Shown: positions 14,678 through 23,590, counted from the stretch's first letter. The stretch: DNA of 64,000 nt from Streptomyces hygroscopicus subsp. hygroscopicus (GCF_030269125.1 NZ_BSSM01000012.1:186001-250000), one strand, 5' to 3'. Notes: generated by a model not told the origin, from the sequence alone. Translations and numbers: made by a program.

Positions 14678-15469
14678 TCAACGGGCAGGTCCCAGCCGGA
14701 GCCGCCGGCGCGCACGGTCGACCTCCAGGACCCCGACCCGAAGCTCCTGCCCCTCCTCGACGCTCCGACCGGCCAGTTCGCCGGAGTGCACCAGGCCCTC
14801 CACGAACGCGTTGACGCGGACGAAGACCCCGAAGGGGACGATCTTGGTAACCGGCCCGGTCACGACGTCCCCGACGGCCGGGGCCGACGCGTCCCAGGGG
14901 TCGTCCTGGAGCGCTTTGAGGGAAAGGGCGACCTGGCCGCGGCGGGTGTCCGCGACGAGCACCTGTGCCGTGATCCGCCGACCCGGCGCCACCACATCCG
15001 CCGGATCGTCGAACCGGGACCAGGACAGCTCGGGGACGTTGACGAACCCGGTGCCCTCGTAGACCGGATGCGCGGGCTCGCCGTCGAGTCGTACGAAGAC
15101 CCCGAAGCGGTGGACCGAGGAGACGGTCCCCGTCACGACGTCGCCCCGCGCGATGCCCAGCAGGAAGCGGTACAGCGCCTCGTCCTCGCAGGCCCGCCCC
15201 GACAGCAGAGTCCTGCCCTCGCGCCCGTCCCGCATCGTCACCTCCGCCCGGACCCGCTGCCCCACCGTGAGCACGTCCGACGGGCGCTCGATGCGGCGCC
15301 AGGTCAGCTCACCGCCGGGGATGCGGCCGGTGGGGCCTTCCGTGTCGCCGTCCAGCAGGACGAGCACGTCGTCTCCGTCGAACCCGGCCACGGTGCCGGT
15401 CAGCAGCTCCCCGGGGGCGACGAGACGTTCTCTCAGGTGATCCAGCGGGTCCGGCGTCGGTTCGGTCAT
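14678..15469 (-). CDS. Protein with three S1-type RNA-binding repeats
   Basis: A 263-residue protein whose sequence reads as three consecutive S1/OB modules. Each opens with a 'G-x-V-x-G-x-V' type strand: GELLTGTVAGFDGDDVLVLL near 17, GDVVTGTVSSVHRFGVFVRL near 107, and GDVVTGPVTKIVPFGVFVRV near 196. It is smaller than ribosomal protein S1 and resembles RNA-binding or polyribonucleotide-associated S1 proteins. The start ATG at 15469 gives MTEPTPDPLD; upstream extension would overlap priA. It is divergent from priA by 102 bp. RNA binding is inferred from the fold; the target is unknown. Confidence 0.85.
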   Translation of the reverse strand: MTEPTPDPLDHLRERLVAPGELLTGTVAGFDGDDVLVLLDGDTEGPTGRIPGGELTWRRIERPSDVLTVGQRVRAEVTMRDGREGRTLLSGRACEDEALYRFLLGIARGDVVTGTVSSVHRFGVFVRLDGEPAHPVYEGTGFVNVPELSWSRFDDPADVVAPGRRITAQVLVADTRRGQVALSLKALQDDPWDASAPAVGDVVTGPVTKIVPFGVFVRVNAFVEGLVHSGELAGRSVEEGQELRVGVLEVDRARRRLRLGPAR

Positions 15470-15571
15470 GGGGACGAGCGTAGGCGCGCCGCCCCGGCAC
15501 CGGAACCGGACGAGCCCGTGGGCTCCCCGCACCACGCGGCGTTGTCGGTCGGGTTTGGTAAGAATGCAGAC

Positions 15572-17737
15572 GTGAGCAGCCAGAACGGGGAGCCCCGGGC
15601 GAACGGGGACGGCGGGGCCGAAGAGGCGCCGCCGGAGCAGCTCGCGCTCATCCGGGAGAGCGTGCGCAAGGCCAGGACGCCCCGGGCCAAACCGCGCACC
15701 TGGCGCGGCGCCGCGCTCGCCGAGCACCTGCCCGTCGCGCGGGTACTGGTCGACAAGGGCGTCCTCCACCTCGACCGGTACTTCGACTACGCGGTCCCCG
15801 CCGAACTGGACGAACAGGCACAGCCCGGCGTGCGCGTGCGCGTGCGGTTCGGCGCCGGACGGCACCGCGTGCGCGAGGGCCGCCGCGAGGGCGGCGGCCT
15901 CATCGACGGCTTCCTCGTCGAACGGCGGGCCGAGTCCGACTACTCCGGCCCCCTCGCCGCGCTCGCCCAGGTCGTCTCCCCCGAACCCGTCCTCGGCGAG
16001 GAACTACTCGGCCTCGCCCGCGCCGTCGCCGACCGGTACGCGGGCAGCCTCGCCGACGTGCTCCAACTCGCCGTACCGCCCCGCAGCGCCCGAGCCGAGA
16101 AGCGCCCCTCACCCGCGCCCCTGCCACCCCCCGAGGCACCCGACCCCGGCTCCTGGACGCGGTACGAACAGGGCAGCGCCTTCCTGCGGACCCTGGCCAC
16201 CGGCGGCGCCCCCCGCGCGGTGTGGCACGCGCTGCCCGGACCGCTGTGGAGCGAGGAACTGGCCCGCGCCGTCGCCGCCACCCTCGCCTCCGGACGCGGC
16301 GCGCTCGTCGTCGTCCCCGACGGACGCGCCGCCGCCCGCGTCGACGCCGCACTCACCGCCCTGCTCGGCCAGGGACACCACGCCCTGCTCACCGCCGACG
16401 CCGGCCCCGAGAAGCGGTACGCGCAGTGGCTCGCGGTACGGCGCGGCTCCGTGCGCGCGGTCGTCGGCACCCGTGCGGCCATGTTCGCGCCCGTACAGGA
16501 CCTCGGGCTCGTCGCGATCTGGGACGACGGCGACGACAGCCACAGCGAACAGCACGCCCCCCAGCCGCACGCCCGCGACGTCCTGCTGCTGCGCGCGACC
16601 CTCGACAAGTGCGCCTTCCTGCTGGGCGGTCTCTCCTGCACCGTGGAAGCGGCCCAACTGGTCGAGAGCGGCTGGGCCCGGCCCCTGATCGCCGGACGGG
16701 AGCAGATACGGCGGTCCGCGCCGCTCGTACGCACCGTCGGGGACGAAGACCTCGCCCGCGACGAGGCCGCCCGCGCCGCCCGGCTGCCCACCCTCGCCTG
16801 GCAGGCTGCCCGCGAGGGCCTGCGGCACGGACCGGTGCTGGTCCAGGTGCCCCGCCGGGGGTACGTGCCACGCATGGCCTGCGACCGGTGCCGGGCCCCG
16901 GCGCGCTGCCGCCACTGCTCCGGGCCGCTCCAGGGGCAGGACGCGGGCGTGCTGCGCTGCGGCTGGTGCGGACGAGAGGAAGGGGCCTGGCACTGCCCCG
17001 AGTGCGGCGGCTTCCGGCTGCGCGCCCAGGTGGTGGGCGCCCGGCGCACCGCCGAGGAACTGGGCCGCGCCTTCCCCGCCGTACCCGTGCGCACCTCGGG
17101 CCGCGAACACGTACTGGACACCGTGCCGGGCACCCCCGCGCTGGTGGTGAGCACCCCGGGCGCCGAACCGGTCGCCGAGGGCGGATACGCGGCGGCGCTG
17201 CTGCTCGACGGCTGGGCCATGCTCGTACGACCCGACCTGCGGGCCGGTGAGGACGCGCTGCGCCGGTGGATCGCGGCGGGGGCGCTGGTGCGGCCGCAGG
17301 GCGAGGGCGGCACGGTGGTCGTGGTGGCCGAGCCGACCCTGCGGCCCGTGCAGGCGCTGGTGCGCTGGGACCCCGTCGGGCATGCGCTGCGGGAGCTGTC
17401 CGAGCGGGCCGAACTGGGCTTCCCGCCGGTGTCCCGGATGGCGGCCGTGTCCGGGACGCCGACGGCCGTGGCGGAGTTCCTCGCCACGGTACAACTGCCG
17501 CCGGACGCCGAGGTGTTGGGTCCGGTACCGCTGCCGCCCGCCCCGCCCGGGGGCCCTCGCAGATCCGGGGCGGCGCCGCCCGGCGAGCACTGGGAGCGGG
17601 CCCTCGTCCGGGTCCCGCCGGGCAGCGGCTCGGCGCTGGCCGCCGCCCTGAAGACCGCGCAGGCCGCGCGGATGGCGCGGGGGAGCGGGGAGGCGGCACG
17701 GGTGAGGGTGCGGATCGATCCGCCGGACATCGGGTGA
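15572..17737 (+). CDS. priA: PriA-like primosomal protein N' lacking helicase ATPase motifs
   Basis: A 721-residue PriA homologue. The N-terminal 3'-DNA-binding domain (about 50-180) and the Zn-binding segment with paired cysteines (CDRC, CRHC, CGWC, CPEC, around residues 436-480) are kept. Where helicase motifs should be, Walker A reads HALPGPLWSEE instead of a GxxGxGKT loop, and the DEEH box reads WDDGDDSHSE. So it cannot hydrolyse ATP in the normal way. This is a known actinobacterial variant (annotated as 'probable replication restart protein PriA'). GTG start at 15572 is chosen because it clears the divergent S1 gene. Confidence 0.88.
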   Translation: MSSQNGEPRANGDGGAEEAPPEQLALIRESVRKARTPRAKPRTWRGAALAEHLPVARVLVDKGVLHLDRYFDYAVPAELDEQAQPGVRVRVRFGAGRHRVREGRREGGGLIDGFLVERRAESDYSGPLAALAQVVSPEPVLGEELLGLARAVADRYAGSLADVLQLAVPPRSARAEKRPSPAPLPPPEAPDPGSWTRYEQGSAFLRTLATGGAPRAVWHALPGPLWSEELARAVAATLASGRGALVVVPDGRAAARVDAALTALLGQGHHALLTADAGPEKRYAQWLAVRRGSVRAVVGTRAAMFAPVQDLGLVAIWDDGDDSHSEQHAPQPHARDVLLLRATLDKCAFLLGGLSCTVEAAQLVESGWARPLIAGREQIRRSAPLVRTVGDEDLARDEAARAARLPTLAWQAAREGLRHGPVLVQVPRRGYVPRMACDRCRAPARCRHCSGPLQGQDAGVLRCGWCGREEGAWHCPECGGFRLRAQVVGARRTAEELGRAFPAVPVRTSGREHVLDTVPGTPALVVSTPGAEPVAEGGYAAALLLDGWAMLVRPDLRAGEDALRRWIAAGALVRPQGEGGTVVVVAEPTLRPVQALVRWDPVGHALRELSERAELGFPPVSRMAAVSGTPTAVAEFLATVQLPPDAEVLGPVPLPPAPPGGPRRSGAAPPGEHWERALVRVPPGSGSALAAALKTAQAARMARGSGEAARVRVRIDPPDIG

Positions 17738-17830
17738 GCGCCTGGGGGCTCGCGCCGGGCGGAGGAGTGCGTCCTCGGGGCGGGCTCCCTCCGCCCGGGG
17801 ACTTTCCGGAGCGAGCCCCGTCCCCGGGAC

Positions 17831-17920
17831 CTCCCGGAGGCCGAGAGGCCGACCCGGCCCCCTCCCGGAGGCCAGAGGCCGACCCGGCCCCTCCCGGAGG
17901 TGCGCACCGGCCCTCCCGGG
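17831..17920. repeat. Short intergenic repeat, about 30-nt unit, 2.5 copies
   Basis: CTCCCGGAGG followed by a GCC/GACCCGGCCC segment occurs at 17831, again at 17862, and a third time partially at 17891. Each CTCCCGGAGG is itself self-complementary in part, so each unit can fold. It lies between convergent priA and the HTH gene and may act as a termination zone. Confidence 0.6.
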
Positions 17921-17933
17921 AGGGCGAGGCAGG

Positions 17934-18476
17934 TCAGCCGCTGCGCGGGCCCGGGAAGGCCGTGGGGCGGGGCTCCTCCCGGAGCGTCGGGCTGCCCGCC
18001 GTCGGCTGGGTGGGCATCGAGCGGGCGGCGGGGACCGTCGGCACCGCGGGCAGGCCGGCGTTCACGTTGAGCGTGCGGGTGCCGGACGGCTCCGGGGTCC
18101 GCTCGGCCTCCGCGGCCGCCTGGGCCGCGGCGCGGCGGGCGCCGTAACGGCGGTGCACCGCCTGCTTGGTGACCCCGAGCGCCGAGCCCACCGCGTCCCA
18201 GGAGAAACCGAGCGAGCGGTCGAAGTCCACGGCGGCGGTGACCAGGGTCTCGACACTGTCGCGGAGTTCCTGGGCGAGGCGGACCGTCGGGGCGGGGGCG
18301 CGTCCGTAGACGACGAAGCCCGTGGACGGGCCGGTGCGGCGCGGACGGTAGACGTTGCCCAACTGGGCGGTGAGCGTGCGCAGTGCGTCCACCTGCCGGC
18401 GGACCCGCTCGATGTCCCGCACCAGCAAGTGCAGGCTGGCCCGAGCCTGGGCGTCGTGGGTTGCGTGGTCGGCCAT
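17934..18476 (-). CDS. Small HTH protein of unknown target
   Basis: A 180-residue protein. A helical N-terminal region (1-45) precedes a helix-turn-helix-like segment, FSWDAVGSALGVTKQAVHRRYG (about residues 90-111), of the kind that binds DNA through 'A-L-G-V-x-x-x-A-V' geometry. The C-terminal 60 residues are Pro/Thr/Ala-rich and probably disordered. The ATG at 18476 has GAGAGG upstream; a TTG two codons earlier has no advantage. I do not recognise a named family. It is conserved next to priA/fmt in Streptomyces as far as I recall. Confidence 0.75.
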   Translation of the reverse strand: MADHATHDAQARASLHLLVRDIERVRRQVDALRTLTAQLGNVYRPRRTGPSTGFVVYGRAPAPTVRLAQELRDSVETLVTAAVDFDRSLGFSWDAVGSALGVTKQAVHRRYGARRAAAQAAAEAERTPEPSGTRTLNVNAGLPAVPTVPAARSMPTQPTAGSPTLREEPRPTAFPGPRSG

Positions 18477-18533
18477 GAACAAGCCTCTCGAACCGGCGTT
18501 GAAAGGAAATGGGCGGCTGAAGCGGCCCTATGT

Positions 18534-18552
18534 GGTCAACTCTTTCTTGACC
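18534..18552. promoter_or_regulatory. Inverted repeat GGTCAA-n7-TTGACC
   Basis: Perfect 6-bp arms at 18534-18539 and 18547-18552 between the HTH gene (minus) and fmt (plus). Each arm read outward is TTGACC, close to a -35 hexamer, but no good -10 lies at the right distance. It is a possible operator for the divergent HTH gene; function not shown. Confidence 0.35.
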
Positions 18553-18758
18553 AACGCGTGTGCGCTCCCCTGGTCACGGGGTGGGGGCGTGCGGGCATAT
18601 GCGTACGCCGTCGGTCCGCCCGCGCGCCGCCCGACCCCAGGGGGCCGGGGGGCGGGGCGAGTTGACGGCCGCCGTGCTCCGCGAGGTGCCGCTTCCCGCG
18701 CGGTCATAGACTGGTGCGCTGCCCGTCCGATCCCCGCCCGAGAGGCCCGATCCCGCCC

Positions 18759-19691
18759 ATGAAGCTCGTCTTCGCCGGTACCCCCGAGGTCGCCGTTCCC
18801 GCCCTGGACGCCCTGCTCGCCTCCGGGCGGCACGAGGTGGCCGCCGTCGTCACCAGGCCCGACGCCCCCGCCGGACGGGGCCGCAGGTTGGTCGCGTCGC
18901 CCGTGGCCGAGCGGGCCGAGGAGGCCGGCATCGAGGTGCTCAAGCCGGCCAAGCCGCGGGACCCCGACTTCCTCGCGCGGCTGACGGAGATCGCCCCCGA
19001 CTGCTGCCCGGTCGTCGCCTACGGTGCGCTGCTGCCCCGCGTCGCCCTCGACATCCCCGCCCACGGCTGGGTCAACCTCCACTTCTCGCTGCTGCCCGCC
19101 TGGCGCGGCGCCGCGCCCGTGCAACACGCGCTCATGGCGGGCGACGAGATCACCGGCGCGTCGACCTTCCTCATCGAGGAGGGCCTGGACTCCGGGCCGG
19201 TGTACGGGACGGTGACCGAGGAGATCCGCCCCACGGACACCAGCGGCGACCTGCTCACCCGGCTGGCCTTCGCCGGGGCCGGGCTGCTCGCGGCGACCAT
19301 GGACGGCATCGAGGACGGCACCCTGAAGGCCGTACCGCAGCCGGCGGAGGGCATCACCCTCGCGCCGAAGATCACCGTCGAGGACGCCCAGGTGCACTGG
19401 GCGGCGCCGGCGCTGCGCGTCGACCGGGTCGTGCGCGGCTGCACCCCGGCACCCGGCGCCTGGACCACCTTCCGCGGCGAACGGCTCAAGCTCATCCAGG
19501 TCGCCCCGGTGCCCGAGCGGACCGACCTCGCGCCGGGACGGATCGCCGCGGGCAAGAACAGCGTGCACGTGGGCACCGGCTCCTACGCCGTCGAACTCCT
19601 CTGGGTCCAGGCCCAGGGGAAGAAGCCGATGCGCGCGGCGGACTGGGCCCGGGGGGTGCGGATCGCGGAGGGGGAGGCGTTGGGCGGCTGA
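18759..19691 (+). CDS. fmt: Methionyl-tRNA formyltransferase
   Basis: A 310-residue enzyme that formylates initiator Met-tRNA using 10-formyl-THF. N-terminal formyltransferase domain with the family motif around residues 106-115: Asn106 and His108 in NLHFSLLPAWRG, with a catalytic Asp in GLDSGPVY near 141. The C-terminal OB-like domain starts around 206. The ATG at 18759 gives the usual MKLVFAGTPE start. rsmB follows on the same strand. Confidence 0.96.
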   Translation: MKLVFAGTPEVAVPALDALLASGRHEVAAVVTRPDAPAGRGRRLVASPVAERAEEAGIEVLKPAKPRDPDFLARLTEIAPDCCPVVAYGALLPRVALDIPAHGWVNLHFSLLPAWRGAAPVQHALMAGDEITGASTFLIEEGLDSGPVYGTVTEEIRPTDTSGDLLTRLAFAGAGLLAATMDGIEDGTLKAVPQPAEGITLAPKITVEDAQVHWAAPALRVDRVVRGCTPAPGAWTTFRGERLKLIQVAPVPERTDLAPGRIAAGKNSVHVGTGSYAVELLWVQAQGKKPMRAADWARGVRIAEGEALGG

Positions 19692-19717
19692 GCGGACCGC
19701 GTTTACGTCTCCGGGGG

Positions 19718-19792
19718 GCCTCCCCCCGCCCCCTCCCCCCGCCCCTCCCCACCCCCGCCCCCCTCACCCCGCCCCCGAGGATCTCCCCGCCC
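19718..19792. repeat. C-rich tract (G-rich on the minus strand)
   Basis: About 75 bases downstream of fmt made almost only of C with a few T/G/A, with many runs of 4-6 C. The complementary strand has repeated runs of 4-6 G, a composition that could form a G-quadruplex. No gene is supported here. It may act on transcript termination or pausing for antisense RNA. Confidence 0.6.
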
Positions 19793-19973
19793 CGGTACCC
19801 GGCCGGGGCTCGCGCCGTCCCGGGACGCACAGCGGGACGCACCGCGGGCCGCCGCCGCAACGCCCCGGGCCGGGGAGTGGCCGCGAGGGGCCGGGCCGAC
19901 CCGCGCCACCTCGACGGAGGCTGTGGACGTAGGCTTGGCCGCATACCCCTTTCACTTCCGGAGCACCTTTTTC

Positions 19974-21395
19974 GTGAGCGAGCAGTCGCGGCGGGTTCGT
20001 AAGCCCGCCAAGCCCTATCGGCGTCCCAAGAAGGACCCCGTCCGCATCCTGGCCTTCGAGGCGTTGCGGGCGGTGGACGAGCGGGACGCCTACGCCAACC
20101 TCGTGCTGCCCCCGCTGCTGAGGAAGGCGCGGGAGAAGGACGACTTCGACGCGCGGGACGCCGCGCTCGCGACCGAGCTGGTGTACGGGACGCTGCGCCG
20201 CCAGGGCACCTACGACGCCGTGATCGCGGCCTGCGTCGACCGGCCGTTGCGCGAGGTCGATCCGCCGGTGCTGGACGTGCTCAGCCTGGGCGCGCACCAG
20301 TTGCTGGGGACGCGGATCCCGACGCACGCCGCCGTGTCCGCCACGGTGGAACTCGCCCGGGTCGTGCTCGGTGACGGGCGGGCCAAGTTCGTCAACGCGG
20401 TGCTGCGCAAGGTCGCGCAGGACGATCTCGACGGATGGATCGCCAAGGTCGCGCCGCCCTACGACGAGGACCCCGAGGACCATCTCGCCGTCGTGCACTC
20501 CCATCCCCGCTGGGTCGTCTCCGCGCTGTGGGACTCGCTGGGCGGCGGGCGCGCCGGCATCGAGGAACTGCTCGCGGCCGACAACGAGCGGCCCCGGGTC
20601 ACGCTGGTCGCGCGGCCGGGCCGGGCCACCACCGAGGAACTGCTGCGCGAGGAGGCCGCGGAGGCCGGGCGCTGGTCGCCGTACGCCGTGCGGCTGGCCG
20701 AGGGCGGCGAGCCGGGCGCGGTCGAGGCGGTGCGCGAGGGCCGCGCCGGGGTGCAGGACGAGGGCAGCCAGCTGGTCGCCCTCGCGCTGGCCAACGCGCC
20801 CCTGGAGGGGCCGGACACCAAGTGGCTCGACGGCTGCGCGGGGCCCGGTGGGAAGGCGGCGCTGCTGGGGGCGCTCGCCGCCGAGCGGGGCGCCGTGCTC
20901 CTCGCCTCGGAGAAGCAGCCGCACCGGGCCGGTCTGGTGGCCAAGGCGCTGGCCGGCAACCCGGGGCCGTACCAGGTGATCGCGGCGGACGGTACGCGGC
21001 CGCCGTGGCGGCCCGGCAGTTTCGACCGGGTGCTGGTGGACGTGCCCTGCACCGGGCTCGGCGCGCTGCGGCGGCGGCCCGAGGCGCGCTGGCGCCGGCG
21101 TCCCGAGGACCTGGACAACTTCGCTCCTCTCCAGCGCGCCCTGCTGCGCACTGCGCTCGACTCGGTGCGCGTCGGCGGCGTGGTCGGCTATGCCACCTGC
21201 TCCCCGCACCTCGCCGAGACCAGGGCGGTCGTCGCCGATGTGCTCAAGCAGTACCCGGACGCCGAACTCCTCGACGCCCGGCCGCTGCTGCCCGGGGTCC
21301 CCGCGCTCGGCGAGGGCCCGGACATCCAGCTGTGGCCGCATGTCCACGGCACTGACGCGATGTACCTCGCGCTGATCCGCCGGACCGCCGGCTGA
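19974..21395 (+). CDS. rsmB: 16S rRNA m5C methyltransferase, RsmB family
   Basis: A 473-residue protein. An N-terminal NusB-like RNA-binding domain (about 25-170) precedes a SAM-dependent methyltransferase domain. SAM-binding DGCAGPGGKAA lies around 284-294; motif IV DVPCTGLG holds Cys359, and motif VI ATCSPH holds Cys409, the two cysteines used in m5C chemistry. E. coli RsmB methylates C967 of 16S rRNA. The GTG at 19974 gives MSEQSRRVRKPAKPYRRPKKD, a basic tail. Upstream in-frame extension lacks a ribosome binding site. Confidence 0.92.
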   Translation: MSEQSRRVRKPAKPYRRPKKDPVRILAFEALRAVDERDAYANLVLPPLLRKAREKDDFDARDAALATELVYGTLRRQGTYDAVIAACVDRPLREVDPPVLDVLSLGAHQLLGTRIPTHAAVSATVELARVVLGDGRAKFVNAVLRKVAQDDLDGWIAKVAPPYDEDPEDHLAVVHSHPRWVVSALWDSLGGGRAGIEELLAADNERPRVTLVARPGRATTEELLREEAAEAGRWSPYAVRLAEGGEPGAVEAVREGRAGVQDEGSQLVALALANAPLEGPDTKWLDGCAGPGGKAALLGALAAERGAVLLASEKQPHRAGLVAKALAGNPGPYQVIAADGTRPPWRPGSFDRVLVDVPCTGLGALRRRPEARWRRRPEDLDNFAPLQRALLRTALDSVRVGGVVGYATCSPHLAETRAVVADVLKQYPDAELLDARPLLPGVPALGEGPDIQLWPHVHGTDAMYLALIRRTAG

Positions 21396-21475
21396 CGGTC
21401 GCGAGGAACGGGTTGCGCGGTTCACATTTCACCGCGTGCGTCGGCTTCGTCGCCGTCGGTTATCCACAGGAACGG

Positions 21476-21515
21476 GCGGATCAACTGATGAACCGCGGAT
21501 CAGTATGATGAACGG
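21476..21515 (+). promoter_or_regulatory. Tandem GCGGATCA...TGATGAAC repeats upstream of rpe
   Basis: Two head-to-tail copies, 21476-21495 and 21495-21515, share GCGGATCA, a 3-4 nt spacer, and TGATGAAC. The second contains TATGAT (21504-21509), a good -10 hexamer. Related GCGGATCAGT and GGATGAACGG blocks recur before the SorC-type regulator at 22300-22335. This suggests a shared operator, perhaps of that regulator. Confidence 0.5.
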
Positions 21516-21570
21516 TCTCGCCTGTGGACGGGCGCGAACATCAGTGCCTCGGGCATGGCAGTCTTGGGGC

Positions 21571-22257
21571 ATGGCCGTGCAGATCAACCCCAGCATCCTG
21601 TCCGCCGACTTCGCGCGCCTCGCGGAGGAGGCCAAGGCTGTCCAGGGCGCCGACTATCTCCATGTCGACGTCATGGACAACCACTTCGTCCCCAACCTCA
21701 CGCTCGGCGTGCCGGTGGTGGAGTCCCTGGCGCGTGCGACGGACACCCCGCTGGACTGCCACCTGATGATCGAGGACCCTGACCGCTGGGCTCCTCAGTA
21801 CGTGGAGGCGGGCGCCTCGTCCGTCACCTTCCACGTGGAGGCGGCCGCCGCCCCGGTCCGCCTCGCCCGCGAGATCCGCGCCAAGGGTGCGCGCGCCTCC
21901 ATGGCGCTCAAGCCCGCGACGCCGATCGAGCCCTTCGAGGATCTGCTGCCGGAACTCGACATGCTCCTGATCATGACCGTCGAGCCGGGCTTCGGCGGCC
22001 AGGCCTTCCTCGACATCATGCTGCCGAAGATCCGCCGCACCCGTGAGCTGATCGCCAAGCACGGCCTCCAGCTCTGGCTCCAGGTCGACGGCGGCGTCTC
22101 GGTGTCCACGATCGAGCGGTGCGCCGAGGCGGGCGCCGACGTGTTCGTCGCCGGCTCGGCGGTCTACGGGGCGCAGGACCCGGCGGAGGCGGTGCGCGCC
22201 CTGCGCGCCCAGGCGGAGACGGCCACCGCCAAGGCGACCTGGGCATGCGACCACTGA
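21571..22257 (+). CDS. rpe: Ribulose-phosphate 3-epimerase
   Basis: A 228-residue TIM-barrel enzyme of the pentose phosphate pathway interconverting ribulose-5-P and xylulose-5-P. Family signatures: SILSADF at 8-14, HVDVMD at 31-36 (metal and catalytic Asp), LDCHLM around 61-66, TVEPGFGGQ near 140, and QVDGGV near 170. The ATG at 21571 gives the standard N-terminus; the 45-codon upstream extension contains the operator-like repeats. Weak GGGGC precedes it. Confidence 0.95.
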   Translation: MAVQINPSILSADFARLAEEAKAVQGADYLHVDVMDNHFVPNLTLGVPVVESLARATDTPLDCHLMIEDPDRWAPQYVEAGASSVTFHVEAAAAPVRLAREIRAKGARASMALKPATPIEPFEDLLPELDMLLIMTVEPGFGGQAFLDIMLPKIRRTRELIAKHGLQLWLQVDGGVSVSTIERCAEAGADVFVAGSAVYGAQDPAEAVRALRAQAETATAKATWACDH

Positions 22258-22299
22258 GCCACGGCTATGTGAACGGTTGAGAGAACGGCGCCCATCAGG

Positions 22300-22335
22300 G
22301 CGGATCAGTTGCGCCGAATCTGCAAGGATGAACGG
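22300..22335 (+). promoter_or_regulatory. Operator-like block shared with the rpe promoter
   Basis: GCGGATCAGTT at 22300-22310 and GGATGAACGG at 22326-22335 repeat the two halves of the motif found twice upstream of rpe, here with a longer spacer. Two further GAACGG copies lie just before (22271, 22283). This is compatible with autoregulation of the following SorC-family gene. Confidence 0.45.
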
Positions 22336-22371
22336 CGAATCCAGAGTGTGAACAGCAGTGAGGAGATCGCC

Positions 22372-23391
22372 GTGTCGGGTATGTCGGCGGGCCGGTCAGC
22401 CATGCGGATGGGACCCGCTGAGCTGGTCCAGGCGGCGGCCATGGCCCGCCGCTTCTACCTCGAGGGCAAGTCCAAGATCCAGATCGCGGAGGAGTTCGGC
22501 GTCAGCCGCTTCAAGGTGGCCCGGGTCCTGGAGACGGCTCTCGAACGGGATCTCGTACGCATCGAGATCCGTGTGCCGGCCGAGCTGGACGCCGAGCGCT
22601 CCGACGCGCTCCGCGCCCGCTACGGCCTGCGGCACGCCGTCGTGGTCGAGTCCCCGGCCGAGGCGGAGGAGACCCCCGACCCCGAGAACCTCGGCGAGGT
22701 CGCCGCGGACCTGCTCGGCGAGCTGGTCAACGAGGGGGACGTGCTCGGGCTCGCCTGGGGCCGGTCCACCATCCACATGGCCGCCGCGCTCGACCGGCTG
22801 CCGCCGTGCACCGTGGTGCAGCTGACGGGTGTGTACGACGCGGGTACCTCGGAGCGCGGTTCGGTCGAGGCCGTGCGCCGTGCCGCGCAGGTGTCGGGCG
22901 GCGACGCCCACCCGATCTACGCGCCGATGCTGCTGCCGGACGCGGCCACCGCGGCGGCGCTGCGCAGCCAGACCGGGATCGCCCGCGCCTTCGAGTACTT
23001 CGACAAGGTCACGGTCGCCTGCGTCTCCATCGGTTCCTGGGAGCCGGGCATCTCGACGGTCCACGACATGCTCAGCGACGAGGAGCGGGCGCACTACGCC
23101 TCGCTCGGCGTCGCCGCCGAGATGGCCGCGCACCTCTTCGACGCCGAGGGGCGCCGGATCGGGCGGGACCTCGGGGAGCGGTGCATCACCGTCAAGGCCG
23201 ACCAGCTGCGCCGTATCCCGGAGGTCGTCGCGATCGCCGGTGGTCAGCGCAAGGCGGCCGCGATCGACGCGGTGCTGCGTTCCGGGCTGGTCACCAGCCT
23301 GGTCACGGACACCTCGGCCGCGGACTACCTGATGACGGCGGGCCAGACCCCGAAGCCCGCGCTGAGCCGCCAGGACCCTGACGGGCAGTGA
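22372..23391 (+). CDS. SorC/DeoR-type sugar-binding transcriptional regulator
   Basis: A 339-residue regulator. An N-terminal helix-turn-helix (SKIQIAEEFGVSRFKVARVLE, about 34-54) precedes a SorC-type sugar-phosphate-binding domain (80-325) with GLAWGRSTIHMA, a P-loop-like phosphate site, and GGQRKAAAIDAVLRSGL near the end. Such regulators sense phosphorylated sugars. The GTG at 22372 has GAGGAG 6 nt upstream; a GTG at 22348 is in frame without a clear site. Neighbouring rpe and the shared upstream motif suggest it controls pentose metabolism, an inference only. Confidence 0.88.
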   Translation: MSGMSAGRSAMRMGPAELVQAAAMARRFYLEGKSKIQIAEEFGVSRFKVARVLETALERDLVRIEIRVPAELDAERSDALRARYGLRHAVVVESPAEAEETPDPENLGEVAADLLGELVNEGDVLGLAWGRSTIHMAAALDRLPPCTVVQLTGVYDAGTSERGSVEAVRRAAQVSGGDAHPIYAPMLLPDAATAAALRSQTGIARAFEYFDKVTVACVSIGSWEPGISTVHDMLSDEERAHYASLGVAAEMAAHLFDAEGRRIGRDLGERCITVKADQLRRIPEVVAIAGGQRKAAAIDAVLRSGLVTSLVTDTSAADYLMTAGQTPKPALSRQDPDGQ

Positions 23392-23549
23392 GGGAGCCGG
23401 GGGCCGACGGCGCCTGGTGAGGGGGTGCGGTCACCGACGCGCCGGCCGGGTCCCGGTTCGTCCGTGGTCCCGCCGTCGCACCGCCGACGGCCACGCCACC
23501 CCGGTTCCCGGCCGGCCCCGGCACCGCTGACCGTCCCCTCGGCGTGCCG

Positions 23550-23582
23550 TGCTGTCGTCGATACGCGACCGTCGTGACAGCA
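23550..23582. promoter_or_regulatory. Inverted repeat TGCTGTC-n19-GACAGCA
   Basis: Perfect 7-bp arms at 23550-23556 and 23576-23582, just upstream of the RNase reading frame. It could be an operator or a hairpin in the 5' leader; nothing more can be said. Confidence 0.3.
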
Positions 23583-23590
23583 TCGTCCGC

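Noticed and set aside
14663..15571. 300-codon N-terminal extension of priA
   Set aside because: The extension overlaps the S1-repeat gene in antisense and lacks any PriA-like sequence; the GTG at 15572 starts the conserved protein.
21460..21468. DnaA box TTATCCACA
   Set aside because: A perfect single box, but there is no cluster of boxes, no dnaA/dnaN nearby and no AT-rich unwinding element, so it is not an origin.
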